Positions 6,980 through 16,283 of a stretch of DNA of 64,000 bases are shown piece after piece. Each line of letters opens with the position of its first letter. Position 1 is the stretch's first letter. Where the stretch lies: positions 1,054,001-1,118,000 of the forward strand of contig NC_015312.1 of NCBI RefSeq assembly GCF_000196675.2, in the 5' to 3' direction. The notes under the pieces were generated by a model, which searched no databases, was not told where the DNA came from, and worked only from the letters and a program-made list of their open reading frames with translations. Source of the DNA: Pseudonocardia benzenivorans CB1190 (lineage in GTDB: Bacteria; Actinomycetota; Actinomycetes; Mycobacteriales; Pseudonocardiaceae). Position numbers and translations under genes: made by a program.

Positions 6980-8692
6980 ATGGAGTCGATGAGGAGATCG
7001 AGGGCGGCCGCATCGGCCATCGCGCTCACCGCGGTGGCCGCAATGGTCCTCACGGGATGCAGCCAGAAGTCGAACCAGTCGACCGGCGGGAGCGGACAGA
7101 CCGCCGTCGGCTTCCCGGAGACGCAGGACCTGCCGCCCGTCGCCGGCAAGCCCGGCGGCACGTTCCGGCTCGGCATCACCGAGCCCACCGCGATCGACCC
7201 GTACAACGCCCAGGAGTCCGAGGGCATCCTCGTCAACAAGGCGCTGTTCACCGGTCTGGTCAACGTCAAGCCCAACGGCGACGTCTACGACGGTGTGGCC
7301 TCGAAGTGGGAGCCCAACGCCGACTGCACGGCGTGGACGTTCACCCTCAAGCCCAACCAGGTGTTCTCCAACGGCGAGCCGGTCGACTCGGCGGCGTTCA
7401 AGCGCGGCTGGGAGCGCACCTCGGCGAAGGCGTCGGCCTCCGACGTCGCCTACCACCTCGACGAGGTGCAGGGCTTCGCCCAGATGCAGGACGGCTCCGC
7501 CAGCACGCTCTCGGGCGTCGACGCCACCGACCCGAACGTCCTGAAGGTCGGGCTGTCCAAGGCCGACTGCGAGTTCGAGCTGCGCACCGCCGCGCCGCCG
7601 CTGGCGCCGGTCCCGACGGTCGCCGGCGCGGCCGACAACAAGACCTACAACGACATGCCCATCGGCAACGGCCCGTTCAAGATGGACGGTCCGTGGCAGC
7701 ACGACAAGGGCATCAAGCTGGTCCGCAACGACAGCTACAGCGCCGGTCCGAAAGCGAACCTGGACGCCGTCGAGATCACCATCACCCCCGCCGACACCGG
7801 CATCCAGGCCGAGTACGACGGCTTCAACAACGGCCAGTTCGACTGGGCCCGGATCCCGACGCCGCTGCTCACGCAGGCGCGCGCGGCGAACGAGTCGAAG
7901 AACCAGTGGATCTCCAAGAAGACGGCGGGCATCAACTACCTGCTCGTGTCGGTGACCACGAAGCCGCTGAACACCGCCGACGCCCGCAAGGCCGTCTCCG
8001 AGGCGATCGACCGCAACGCGATCGCTCAGGGCGTCTTCCAGGGCTCGCAGGTCCCGGCCGACGCGTTCATCCCGGCGTCGTTCACCAACGCCTACCAGCC
8101 CGGCGTCTGCACGGCCTGCAAGTACGACCCCGAGGACGCGAAGAAGCTGGCCGCATCGGCCGGCCTGACCCCGGGCACCGAGGTCAACTTCCAGTTCAAC
8201 ACCGGTGGCGGCCACGAGGAGTGGACGGCCGCGGTGAAGCAGCAGCTGGAGACCAACCTGGGGCTCAAGGTCAACTACTCGGGCGTGCCGTTCAAGGACC
8301 TGCTGGTCAACGAGCAGCAGCCCAATGCGACCGGCCTGTTCCGCGCCGGCTGGACCGCCGACTACCCGACGCCGGGCAACTTCCTGCAGCCCCTGCTGTC
8401 GACGCAGGCGATCGGCGCCGCGACGCCCAACGACGTCGCCAACGGTGACAACCGCGGCCGCTACAGCAACCCGCAGTTCGACCAGCTGCTCGCCCAGGCG
8501 GCGGGTACGCAGGACGTGGCCAAGCGCAACGACCTGTACAAGCAGGCCGAGAAGATCGCGATCGGCGACGACATGGCGCTGATCCCGCTCTTCGCCCGCC
8601 AGCAGTTCCGGCTGGCCAACACCGCGAAGTTCGGCAACGTCAACATGGACTTCTGGGAGAACCCGACCCTGTCCGAGATCACCATCAAGTGA
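6980..8692 (+). CDS. Peptide ABC transporter substrate-binding lipoprotein
   Basis: 570 residues. The signal peptide (MRRSRAAASAIALTAVAAMV) ends in lipobox LTGC, so the protein should be acylated and tethered outside the membrane. The mature part is an SBP_bac_5 domain of the DppA/OppA type, starting GGTFRLGITEPTAIDPYN. It would capture oligopeptides, or another family 5 ligand such as nickel or an opine, and deliver them to the two permeases that follow. ATG at 6980 and ATG at 6989 are both possible starts; the second has GGAG just upstream. It is the first gene of a five-domain importer operon and is separated from the permease genes by a strong hairpin. Confidence 0.92.
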   Translation: MESMRRSRAAASAIALTAVAAMVLTGCSQKSNQSTGGSGQTAVGFPETQDLPPVAGKPGGTFRLGITEPTAIDPYNAQESEGILVNKALFTGLVNVKPNGDVYDGVASKWEPNADCTAWTFTLKPNQVFSNGEPVDSAAFKRGWERTSAKASASDVAYHLDEVQGFAQMQDGSASTLSGVDATDPNVLKVGLSKADCEFELRTAAPPLAPVPTVAGAADNKTYNDMPIGNGPFKMDGPWQHDKGIKLVRNDSYSAGPKANLDAVEITITPADTGIQAEYDGFNNGQFDWARIPTPLLTQARAANESKNQWISKKTAGINYLLVSVTTKPLNTADARKAVSEAIDRNAIAQGVFQGSQVPADAFIPASFTNAYQPGVCTACKYDPEDAKKLAASAGLTPGTEVNFQFNTGGGHEEWTAAVKQQLETNLGLKVNYSGVPFKDLLVNEQQPNATGLFRAGWTADYPTPGNFLQPLLSTQAIGAATPNDVANGDNRGRYSNPQFDQLLAQAAGTQDVAKRNDLYKQAEKIAIGDDMALIPLFARQQFRLANTAKFGNVNMDFWENPTLSEITIK

Positions 8693-8699
8693 CACGGCG

Positions 8700-8734
8700 A
8701 CGGTGCCCGGCCCGGGACTCGGGCCGGGCACCGT
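8700..8734 (+). terminator. 15-bp stem hairpin between binding protein and permease genes
   Basis: Arms 8700-8714 and 8720-8734 are perfect inverted repeats (ACGGTGCCCGGCCCG and its complement) around the loop GGACT. It starts 8 bp after the stop codon of the binding-protein gene. There is no T-run, so in this position it more likely acts as a partial terminator or an mRNA-stabilising 3' hairpin. Either would make the lipoprotein more abundant than the membrane subunits, a common arrangement in importer operons. Confidence 0.6.
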
Positions 8735-8758
8735 CCCTCCGTGTCGGAAGCCGGAACA

Positions 8759-9691
8759 ATGGGTCGCTTCATCCTGCGGCGGGTCGTCCAGGCCGTCCTG
8801 GTCATCCTCGCCGCCACACTCCTGATCTTCCTCGCCACCTTCGCGATCGGTGACCCGTTCGCGTCGTCGGGGGAGAAGGCCGTTCCGCCGGACATCGCCG
8901 CGGCCAACCGCGCGAAGTTCGGCCTCGACAAGCCGCTGCCGCTGCAGTACGTGATCTACCTGGGCAACATGGTGCGCGGCGACTTCGGCATCGACTTCGA
9001 GCAGCACCGCCCGGTGGCACAGATGCTCGAGGCCGCGATCCCGAACACCGTCCGGCTCGCGCTCGTCGCGATCGTCATCGACATCCTCATCGGTGTCGTG
9101 GCCGGCGTCATCGCCGCGGTCAAGCGCTACTCGTTCTGGGACGTGCTGGTCACCGTCATCGCGACGCTCGCGATCGGCATCCCCGTGTTCGTCATCGGCG
9201 TCGTGCTCGTCGCCAACGTCGCGGGATGGGGTCCCTTCCCCTCGGTCCCACGAAGTTTCACGGTCCAGGTGCCCTGGTACCAGGAGGTGCTGCTGCCCGC
9301 CTTCACCCTGGCGATCATCGACGCGGCGTTCATCGCACGGCTCATGCGCGGGTCCATGCTCGAGGTGCTGCGCGCCGACTACATCCGCACGGCCCGTGCC
9401 AAGGGCCTGTCCGAGCGGACCGTCATCGGCAAGCACGCCATGCGCAACTCGCTGATCCCCGTCGTCACCTACGTCGGCGTCTCGCTCGGCGTGCTCTTCG
9501 GCGGCGCGATCATCACCGAGACGATCTTCCAGTACAACGGCGTCGGCTACCTGCTGTCGACGGCGATCGTGAAGAGCAACGCGCCGGTGATCATCGCCGT
9601 CGTCATCTTCAGCGTCGTCGCGTACGTCGTGCTGAGCACGATCGTCGACATCCTCTACGCGTTCCTGGATCCGCGGATCCGGCTCAACTGA
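8759..9691 (+). CDS. Peptide ABC transporter permease, DppB/OppB type
   Basis: 310 residues from ATG 8759; a GTG at 8741 would add six residues. The N-terminus (MGRFILRRVVQAVLVILAAT) is the usual DppB start with the first membrane helix. About six helices follow. The EAA-like cytoplasmic loop that contacts the ATPase lies near residue 210 (RTARAKGLSERTVI), followed by the typical RNSLIPVVTY stretch. It forms the heteromeric channel with the next gene. There is no frameshift or missing helix. Confidence 0.93.
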   Translation: MGRFILRRVVQAVLVILAATLLIFLATFAIGDPFASSGEKAVPPDIAAANRAKFGLDKPLPLQYVIYLGNMVRGDFGIDFEQHRPVAQMLEAAIPNTVRLALVAIVIDILIGVVAGVIAAVKRYSFWDVLVTVIATLAIGIPVFVIGVVLVANVAGWGPFPSVPRSFTVQVPWYQEVLLPAFTLAIIDAAFIARLMRGSMLEVLRADYIRTARAKGLSERTVIGKHAMRNSLIPVVTYVGVSLGVLFGGAIITETIFQYNGVGYLLSTAIVKSNAPVIIAVVIFSVVAYVVLSTIVDILYAFLDPRIRLN

Positions 9692-9774
9692 GCCGGCTCC
9701 CCGGCCCCGAACGGCCACCCGGGCCGCACGGACACGCGGCCCGAACAGACACACTCCTGAGGCGGTCCCACCAC

Positions 9775-10746
9775 ATGACCACTCCGACCTCCGCCGGCGG
9801 CCCACCGGTCGACGCCGAGGCGGGCGCGGGCGTCCTGCTCCCCGGGGCGGACTCCGCGACGAGCGGCGCCGCGGTCCCGATCGGGGCGCGCGGCTCCGGC
9901 CAGCTCGCCGACGTCTGGCGACGCTTCCGGCGCAACCGGCTGGCCATGGTCGGTCTCGCGATCGTGACCGTGCTGATCCTGCTCGCGATCATCGGTCCGT
10001 ACGTGACGCCGTACAACGCCTTCGAACAGAACCTCGCAAACACGCTCAAGCCGCCGAGCGCCGAGCACTGGTTCGGCACCGACGTCCTGGGCCGCGACCT
10101 GTTCTCCGGGATCATCTACGGCTGCCGGCTGGCCATCACGGTCGGCCTGCTGACGGTGGCGTTCTCGCTGCTCATCGGCATCACGCTGGGTGCGGTCGCG
10201 GGCTTCAAGGGCGGCGCGTGGGACGGGGTCGTCGCGCGCTTCATCGACGTCTTCCTCGCGTTCCCGCCGCTGGTCGGCGCGATCGTCATCGTCCGGGCCG
10301 TCGGCGGCGGTGTCACCCCGGTGATCGTCGCGCTCGTCGTGCTCGGCTGGATGACGACCGCACGGCTCACCCGCGGCCAGGTGCTCGCGCTGCGCGAGGC
10401 CGAGTACGTGGAGGCGGCCCGCTCGATCGGCGCGGGCAACCGGCGGATCGTGTTGCGCCACATCCTGCCCAACGCCATCGCGCCCGTGCTCGTCTACTCG
10501 TTCACCAGCATCGGCGTCGTCGTCGTCGCGATGGCGTCGCTGTCCTACCTGGGGATCGGCGTGCCGCCGGACGTCCCCGAATGGGGCAGGCTGATCTCGC
10601 AGGCGACCCCGTTCCTGCGGGTCCCGGGCATGACGTACCTGTGGCTCGCGCCCGCACTCGCGATCGCGATCACGACGCTCGGCTTCGCCTTCGTCGCCGA
10701 CGGAATGCGCGACTCCCTCGACCCGAAGCTGCGGGGAGGCAACTGA
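9775..10746 (+). CDS. Peptide ABC transporter permease, DppC/OppC type
   Basis: 323 residues from ATG 9775. A roughly 45-residue polar N-terminal tail precedes the DppC core (RRFRRNRLAMVGLAIV). The periplasmic motif GTDVLGRDLFSGIIYG and the EAA loop near residue 211 (EAARSIGAGNRRIVLRHIL) are both present. It pairs with the DppB-type permease. Its stop overlaps the start of the ATPase gene (TGATG at 10744-10748), which indicates translational coupling. Confidence 0.93.
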   Translation: MTTPTSAGGPPVDAEAGAGVLLPGADSATSGAAVPIGARGSGQLADVWRRFRRNRLAMVGLAIVTVLILLAIIGPYVTPYNAFEQNLANTLKPPSAEHWFGTDVLGRDLFSGIIYGCRLAITVGLLTVAFSLLIGITLGAVAGFKGGAWDGVVARFIDVFLAFPPLVGAIVIVRAVGGGVTPVIVALVVLGWMTTARLTRGQVLALREAEYVEAARSIGAGNRRIVLRHILPNAIAPVLVYSFTSIGVVVVAMASLSYLGIGVPPDVPEWGRLISQATPFLRVPGMTYLWLAPALAIAITTLGFAFVADGMRDSLDPKLRGGN

Positions 10747-12860
10747 TGGCTCCGACGTCACCGCGGCCGTCACGGCGACGGCAGGCCGCGCAGCCGACGC
10801 AGTCCGACCACCTGCTCGAGGTCCGCGACCTGCGCGTGCACTTCGACACGGCGGGCGGCGCCGTCAAGGCCGTCGACGGGGTGAGCTGGTACGTCGACTC
10901 CGGCGAGACGCTGGCGATCGTCGGGGAGTCCGGGTCGGGCAAGTCGGTCTCGGCGATGACGCTGCTCGGTCTCGTCCCCAGCCCGCCCGCGACGTTCCCG
11001 AGCGGCCAGGTGCTGCTCGAGGGCCGGTCGTTGCTGGACATGCCGGAGTCGCAGCAGCGCAAACTGCGCGGCAGCGACCTCGCGATGATCTTCCAGGACC
11101 CGCTGACCGCGCTGAACCCGGTCTTTCGTGTCGGCGACCAGATCGCCGAGATGATCCGCGCGCACCAGAGCGTCGGCAAGATGGCGGCGAAGACGCGGGC
11201 CGTCGAGCTGCTGGCCGAGGTCGGCATCCCCGACCCGCGGCTGCGGGCCACGCAGTACCCGCACGAGTTCTCCGGCGGCATGCGGCAGCGCGCCATGATC
11301 GCGATGGCGCTGGCCAACGACCCCAAGGTCCTCATCGCCGACGAGCCGACGACCGCGCTCGACGTCACCGTCCAGGCGCAGATCATGGCGCTGCTGGAGA
11401 AGCTGCAGGCCGAGCGCGACACCGCGATCGTGCTGATCACCCACGACCTCGGCCTCGTCGCCGCGCACGCCGACCGGATCATGGTCATGTACGCGGGGCA
11501 CGTCGTCGAGGAGGGCACGAACGACGAGATCTTCACCGCGCCCCGGCACGCCTACACCCACGGCCTGCTCTCGAGCCTGACCCGGATGGACCACGCCCGG
11601 CCGGAGAAGCTGGAGCCCATCCCGGGCCAGCCGCCCAACCTCGCGCGCGTCCCGGAGGGCTGTCCGTTCCACCCGCGCTGCCGGTTCGCCACCGACGCCT
11701 GCCGGGCCGACGTCCCGCTGCTCGTCGCGGCCGCGCCGGGCTCGTCGCACCGGCACGCGTGCGTGCACCCCGACGAGGTCGCGATCGCGCACGAGCGTCC
11801 GCGCGAGCCCGCGCCCGTGGTCGCCGCGGAGACGCCCGTCGAGCAGCGGCCACCGATGCTCGACGTGCGTGACCTGGTCAAGCACTTCCCGATCAGGGTC
11901 GGCACGTTCGTGAAGCGGACCGTCGGGGAGGTCAGGGCGGTCGACGGGGTGTCGCTCGACATCCCGGCGGGGTCGACGCTGTCGCTCGTCGGCGAGTCCG
12001 GCTGCGGCAAGTCGACGGCCGCGCGGGCGATCCTGCGGTTGCACGAGCCGACGAGCGGCACGATCGAGCTGGCCGGCCGCGACGTCACCGGGCTCTCGTT
12101 GCACGACCTGCGCACCGCGCGTGCGGACATGCAGATCGTCTTCCAGGACCCCTACGCCTCGCTCAACCCGCGGATGACGGTCCGCCAGATCCTCACCGAG
12201 AAGTACGAGCTGCTCGGCGGCGAGCTGACCGACTCGACCATCCCCGAGCTGCTCGAGACGGTCGGGCTGGCCGCCGAGTACGCCGACCGCTACCCGCACG
12301 AGTTCTCCGGCGGGCAGCGCCAGCGCGTGGGCATCGCGCGGGCGATCGCGCTGAACCCCAAGTTCGTCGTGCTCGACGAGCCCGTCTCCGCGCTGGACGT
12401 CTCCATCCAGGCCCAGGTGCTGAACCTGCTGGAGGAACTACAGCAGGAGTTCGGGCTCACGTACCTGTTCATCGCCCACGACCTGTCCGTCGTCCGGCAC
12501 ATCTCCGACCGGGTCGCCGTGATGTATCTGGGTGGGATCGTCGAGATCGCCGACCGGGACACGCTGTTCGAGCACCCGCAGCACCCGTACACGCAGGCGC
12601 TCATCTCGGCGGTGCCGATCCCGGACCCCGCCGTGGAGCGGGTGCGCGACCGGATCGTGCTCACCGGCGACGTCCCGAACCCGGCCAACCCGCCGTCCGG
12701 CTGCCGGTTCCGGACGCGCTGCTGGAAGCACCTGCAGCTCTCCGACGACGAGAAGCGCCGCTGCATCGAGGAGCCCCCCGCGCTGGTGCCCGCCGCCGGG
12801 TCGGAGCGCCACGAGGTGGCGTGCCACTTCGCCGGCGAGCGGGAGGTCCTGCGCGGCTGA
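10746..12860 (+). CDS. Fused dual ATPase of the peptide importer (OppD-OppF fusion)
   Basis: 704 residues carrying two complete ABC ATPase domains. Domain 1 has Walker A GESGSGKS near residue 59, signature FSGGMRQR near 175 and Walker B VLIADEP near 196. It ends with the oligopeptide-family cysteine motif GCPFHPRC near 305. Domain 2 begins near 370 with Walker A GESGCGKS near 416, signature FSGGQRQR near 520, VVLDEP near 541 and a second Cys motif near 651. These correspond to OppD and OppF, normally separate genes. The Pro/Ala-rich linker and intact motifs indicate a genuine fusion rather than a sequencing artefact. It powers import by the adjacent permeases at the inner face of the membrane. 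Confidence 0.93.
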   Translation: MAPTSPRPSRRRQAAQPTQSDHLLEVRDLRVHFDTAGGAVKAVDGVSWYVDSGETLAIVGESGSGKSVSAMTLLGLVPSPPATFPSGQVLLEGRSLLDMPESQQRKLRGSDLAMIFQDPLTALNPVFRVGDQIAEMIRAHQSVGKMAAKTRAVELLAEVGIPDPRLRATQYPHEFSGGMRQRAMIAMALANDPKVLIADEPTTALDVTVQAQIMALLEKLQAERDTAIVLITHDLGLVAAHADRIMVMYAGHVVEEGTNDEIFTAPRHAYTHGLLSSLTRMDHARPEKLEPIPGQPPNLARVPEGCPFHPRCRFATDACRADVPLLVAAAPGSSHRHACVHPDEVAIAHERPREPAPVVAAETPVEQRPPMLDVRDLVKHFPIRVGTFVKRTVGEVRAVDGVSLDIPAGSTLSLVGESGCGKSTAARAILRLHEPTSGTIELAGRDVTGLSLHDLRTARADMQIVFQDPYASLNPRMTVRQILTEKYELLGGELTDSTIPELLETVGLAAEYADRYPHEFSGGQRQRVGIARAIALNPKFVVLDEPVSALDVSIQAQVLNLLEELQQEFGLTYLFIAHDLSVVRHISDRVAVMYLGGIVEIADRDTLFEHPQHPYTQALISAVPIPDPAVERVRDRIVLTGDVPNPANPPSGCRFRTRCWKHLQLSDDEKRRCIEEPPALVPAAGSERHEVACHFAGEREVLRG

Positions 12861-12885
12861 GCCCTGCGGTGGGCGCCGGGATTCC

Positions 12886-12936
12886 GCAGGAACGGCACTT
12901 TCCTGCAACCCGGTTGCAGGAAAGTGCCGTTCCTGC
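12886..12936. repeat. 51-bp perfect palindrome, copy A
   Basis: Left arm 12886-12910 and right arm 12912-12936 are exact reverse complements over 25 bp, with one unpaired C at 12911. The arm starts GCAGGAACGGCACTTTCC and its tip is TGCAACC. Copies B (21009-21059) and C (57325-57375) have the same length and layout. Relative to copy C this copy has a T-A pair where C has a C-G pair at arm position 19. It lies 26 bp after the stop of the fused ATPase and about 100 bp before mshB, so it could also stop transcription. Confidence 0.85.
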
Positions 12937-13033
12937 AACCGGGGCGGCTCCCCCGGGGGTCCCTCGGGCGGCTTCCCCCGGGGCGGATGTCCCGGGGCGG
13001 CGCGCTGCGCCGGGCCCTGCGATATTGGGGCGC

Positions 13034-13909
13034 GTGACCGCTTCCCGACGGCTCGTCCTGGTACACGCCCACCCGGACGACGAGACACTGGCGACGGGTG
13101 GCGTCATCGCCCGCTACGCCGCCGACCCCGGGACCGACGTCACCGTCGTGACCTGCACGCTCGGCGAGGAGGGCGAGGTCATCCCGGCCGAGCTGGCCGA
13201 GCTCGTCCCGGCCCGCGCCGACCAGCTCGGCGGCTACCGGATCGGTGAGCTCGCCGGTGCGCTCGCCGCGCTGGGCGCCCCGGCGCACCACTACCTCGGC
13301 GGGGTGGGCCGCTTCCGCGACTCCGGGATGGTGCTCGCCGGCGCCGGTGGCGTCCGCGCGACCACGCCGGACACGTTGCACCCCAGGGCCTTCGCCGACC
13401 CGGGCAAGCGCGCGGAGGAGACCGACCTGCTCACCGAACTGCTCGCCGAGCTGGAGCCGCAGGTCGTCGTCAGCTACGCCGACGACGGCGGCTACGGCCA
13501 TCCCGACCACGTCCGCGCCCACGAGATCACGGTCGCCGCCGCGGCGAAGGTCGAGTCGGTGCGCAAGGTGTACTTCGCCGTGCACGCCCGCTCCGCGCTC
13601 GACGCGGGTGTCGCCGCGCTGGCCGCGGCTCCCGGGATGCCCTTCCGGGTGCCCGAACCCGGCGAGCTGCCGGCCGTCCCCGACGAGACCGTCACGACCC
13701 GGATCGACGTCGCCGCGTTCCGCGCCGCCCGGATCGCCGCCATGCGCGCCCACGCCACCCAGGTGGCGGTGTGGGAGGACGGCCCGACGGTCGCGTACGC
13801 CATGAGCAACGACGTCGCCCAGCCGCTGCTCGACGTCGAGGAGTACGTGCTGGCGGCTGCGCCGTCCGGGACCGCCGAGACCGACCTGTTCGAGGGGGTC
13901 GACCCATGA
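13034..13909 (+). CDS. mshB: N-acetyl-GlcN-Ins deacetylase MshB (mycothiol biosynthesis)
   Basis: 291 residues from GTG 13034. This LmbE/PIG-L family metalloenzyme removes the acetyl group from 1D-myo-inositol 2-acetamido-2-deoxy-alpha-D-glucopyranoside, the second committed step of mycothiol synthesis. The zinc-binding motif HAHPDDE spans residues 11-17 (H13, D16, with D15 as likely general base). The second metal histidine lies in GGYGHPDHV (H156 or H159). Length agrees with M. tuberculosis MshB (about 303). The paralogue Mca is of similar length and is harder to exclude, but the position near typA/lpqW matches mshB. Its stop overlaps the next start (ATGA at 13906), giving a small operon. 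Confidence 0.93.
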   Translation: MTASRRLVLVHAHPDDETLATGGVIARYAADPGTDVTVVTCTLGEEGEVIPAELAELVPARADQLGGYRIGELAGALAALGAPAHHYLGGVGRFRDSGMVLAGAGGVRATTPDTLHPRAFADPGKRAEETDLLTELLAELEPQVVVSYADDGGYGHPDHVRAHEITVAAAAKVESVRKVYFAVHARSALDAGVAALAAAPGMPFRVPEPGELPAVPDETVTTRIDVAAFRAARIAAMRAHATQVAVWEDGPTVAYAMSNDVAQPLLDVEEYVLAAAPSGTAETDLFEGVDP

Positions 13910-14265
13910 GGACGCTGACGCTGGTCGTGATCGTCGTCACCTCGGTGCTGCTCGCCGCGTTCGAGCTGATGCTGCAGCCGCTCTACGCGGGGTCGGTGCC
14001 CGCGCCGGTCGGCACCGTCGTCGCGCTCGTGACCATGCCGTGGTTGGTGCGAGGGGCGGCGGGGGAGTCGTCGTCGACGGCGGTCGCGGGCCTGCCGCTG
14101 GTGGCCTGGCTGCTCACCGTGGGGGTGCTCGGCGCCCTGGGCCCCGGCGGGGACGTGCTGCTGCCCGCGACGTGGCAGTCGCTGCTGCTGGCGGCCGCGG
14201 CGGTGGGGGCGGGCCTGTTCGCGCTGCGGTCGGTCGCGATGCGCCCGCCGGTCCGGAGGAGCTGA
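13906..14265 (+). CDS. Conserved small membrane protein downstream of mshB
   Basis: 119 residues, with four hydrophobic segments (about residues 5-25, 33-47, 60-78 and 87-108) and a short basic tail. Start and stop both overlap neighbours: ATGA with mshB and TGATG with the next gene. It is thus the middle gene of a three-gene operon. From memory, M. tuberculosis has a similar hypothetical gene (Rv1171) straight after mshB, so the pairing is conserved. No catalytic residues or known domain can be seen. A role linked to mycothiol is suggested only by context. Confidence 0.85.
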   Translation: MRTLTLVVIVVTSVLLAAFELMLQPLYAGSVPAPVGTVVALVTMPWLVRGAAGESSSTAVAGLPLVAWLLTVGVLGALGPGGDVLLPATWQSLLLAAAAVGAGLFALRSVAMRPPVRRS

Positions 14266-15158
14266 TGGCCGAGCCCATCCCCGACGCGGCGATCGTCGCG
14301 GTACTGCGCCCGTTCGTCCGTGCGTCGAGGCCGGTGCTCGACGGCCTGCGCGACGCCGACGCGTTCGGCCTGCGGCACCGCGCGGCCTCGGTCGCACCGG
14401 TGTCCGGCCGCGCCGCGTCCGGCCGCGCCCCGGCCGCCGGCGCTGCGGCAGACAGTGCCGGTTCCGACAGGGCCGCGGCCGGACGTGCTGCGGCCGACGG
14501 CGCCGCGGCCGACGGCGGTGACCGGCAACTGCGCGAGCGGCTGCTCGACGCGCTGGCCGCGGTGCGGGTGCCGGGGACGGCCGGCTGGGTGGCGATGGAC
14601 GTCGCGGCGCGCTGCCGCTGGTGGATCTACCGCGTCGGCCGGGTCACGACGGTCGCCGCCGCGGTGCCCGGGCTCGGCGGCGCGCTGGCCCGGACGCTGC
14701 CGGTCTCGGCCGCGCTGGGCCTGGCCGGACAGGGCCTGCTGCTGTGCGCGATCGCGGGCGAGCACGGCATCGACGACGAGGAGACCGTCGTCGCGATGCT
14801 GGCGTCGGTGCTGTTCGACCGCGCGCTGACGGTGCGCAGGCTCGACGCCGCGGCCGACGCCGCCGTCGAGGAGAAGGCCGAGGAGCTCACCGGCGACCTG
14901 CGCGACGGGCAGGGCCGTTCGACGGTCCGCCGGGTGGCGACGGCGCTGTGGCGGCTCGGCCGGGCGCTCTACGCCGTGGAGGGCGAGCTCGACAAGCGGC
15001 CGCACGGCCGCTTCTACCACGAGGCGATCGGGCTGCTGCCCGGCGTCGGGGCCGTCGGCAAGTACCTCGGCGAGTGGTCCGGGCTCAAGCGGGCCTCGAA
15101 GCAGGCGCACCGCTGGCTGGCGCGGCGCGCCGGATCGGCTCATCCCGGCACGAGGTAG
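14265..15158 (+). CDS. Conserved hypothetical protein with Ala-rich linker, possibly EcsC-like
   Basis: 297 residues. Residues ~1-45 are a helical head and residues ~48-85 a low-complexity Ala/Gly/Asp linker built of repeated RAA and AAADG segments. The rest is helical with moderately hydrophobic stretches around residues 125-165. The C-terminal part (EAIGLLPGVGAVGKYLGEWSG) recalls EcsC-type proteins, but the match is weak. No enzyme motif was recognised. It is the last gene of the mshB operon. Its 3' end overlaps the convergent acetyltransferase gene by 19 bp, so the two transcripts must be complementary at their ends. Confidence 0.7.
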   Translation: MAEPIPDAAIVAVLRPFVRASRPVLDGLRDADAFGLRHRAASVAPVSGRAASGRAPAAGAAADSAGSDRAAAGRAAADGAAADGGDRQLRERLLDALAAVRVPGTAGWVAMDVAARCRWWIYRVGRVTTVAAAVPGLGGALARTLPVSAALGLAGQGLLLCAIAGEHGIDDEETVVAMLASVLFDRALTVRRLDAAADAAVEEKAEELTGDLRDGQGRSTVRRVATALWRLGRALYAVEGELDKRPHGRFYHEAIGLLPGVGAVGKYLGEWSGLKRASKQAHRWLARRAGSAHPGTR

Positions 15159-16147
15159 TGGTAGCGGTGGTGCTCGGTGGCGCCGAGCCGGGCCCAGAAC
15201 GCCAGGCCGCCGGGGTTCTCCGTCGACACCTGCATGACCAGCCAGCGCGCCCCCCGCGCGAGGCCCCAACGCGCGGCCGCCGCCATCAGCGCGGTGCCGG
15301 TGCCCGCACGTCGCGCCGCGGGGACGACGACGAGCCGCGCGACGTGCACGTGGTCGTCGACGACGGCCAACCGGACCGCGCCGGTGGGCGAACCGGGCGG
15401 ACCGGCGACGGCGTACCCCTCACGCCCGGACCCCGGCGCGAGGACGCGCCGCGCGACGTCGTCGGGCGGGCCGCCGTGCACGAGGCCCCACCAGCCGGTA
15501 TCGGGCCCGGCACCGACCTCGACCGGCTCGGCGGGGGAGTCGGCGACCGCGTCGCACGCCAGCACCTGCACCGACACCACCGGGCCCGGCAGGTAGCCGG
15601 CGTCGGGCACCCAACCCTCCGCCTCGACCGCCCGTGACCAGGGTGAACCCACCGGCGTCAGCACGCGCGCGGCGATCGCGTGCTCCTCGGCGAAACCGCG
15701 CACGAGCGCCAGGGCGGCGGCGGTGCCGACCCCGGGGTCGCCGATCGCCAGCGCGGCGTTGGCCCGCCCGGTGAACCCGCCCGAGGCCCGCAGCCGCCAG
15801 GCCCCGAGCCGGCGTTCCGTGACGGCGGGCCAGGCGTCGGCACAGAGGTTCTCCAGCCGCGCCACGTCGGGCCACGGCGCCCGCCGACGCACCGCGGGCG
15901 GCACCTCCCGGACGGCGACGACCGCGGGCCGGGCCACGACGACATCCCCGCGCCGGGTGGCGACGATCACGGTCGGGACCCCGTCGCGGACGCCCCCGTC
16001 GGACAGCACACCGACGGCGTCGGTGAACAGGGGGCGGCCGTCGCGTTCCCCGATCCGGTGCCGCAGCGCGACCCGCGCGCCGACCAGCCGGTCGAGCGCC
16101 GGGCCGCCGGCGTCCGGCCGGGAGCCCGGTGTCGGCGCTGCGGTCAT
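15140..16147 (-). CDS. GNAT acetyltransferase with N-terminal barrel domain
   Basis: 335 residues from ATG 16147. An N-terminal small beta-barrel-like segment (RVALRHRIGERDGRPLFTDA, then VVIVATRRGDVVVARPAVVAV) precedes two GNAT-like halves. The C-terminal half has the acetyl-CoA loop RRAGTGTALMAAAARWG (the Q/R-x-x-G-x-G/A equivalent) and ends in GGLAFWARLGATEHHRYHY. The layout resembles the actinobacterial family annotated as N-acetylglutamate synthase, CG3035/Rv0428c type. I cannot confirm that substrate, so the function is left as an N-acetyltransferase. It is convergent with the preceding gene and divergent from the ferredoxin gene, from which it is separated by 136 bp. Confidence 0.75.
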   Translation of the reverse strand: MTAAPTPGSRPDAGGPALDRLVGARVALRHRIGERDGRPLFTDAVGVLSDGGVRDGVPTVIVATRRGDVVVARPAVVAVREVPPAVRRRAPWPDVARLENLCADAWPAVTERRLGAWRLRASGGFTGRANAALAIGDPGVGTAAALALVRGFAEEHAIAARVLTPVGSPWSRAVEAEGWVPDAGYLPGPVVSVQVLACDAVADSPAEPVEVGAGPDTGWWGLVHGGPPDDVARRVLAPGSGREGYAVAGPPGSPTGAVRLAVVDDHVHVARLVVVPAARRAGTGTALMAAAARWGLARGARWLVMQVSTENPGGLAFWARLGATEHHRYHYLVPG

Positions 16148-16283
16148 GGTGAGGCAATCCTTTCCATCCGGAACGCGGCGTCCCCGGGTTAATGTGACGA
16201 CCGGGACTGCCGCCCTGGAGCGGCGGCGGTCGTGCGGCAAGGGATACTGGCAGCAGTCTGCTGTCCGAGTGGAGGACTTCGAA

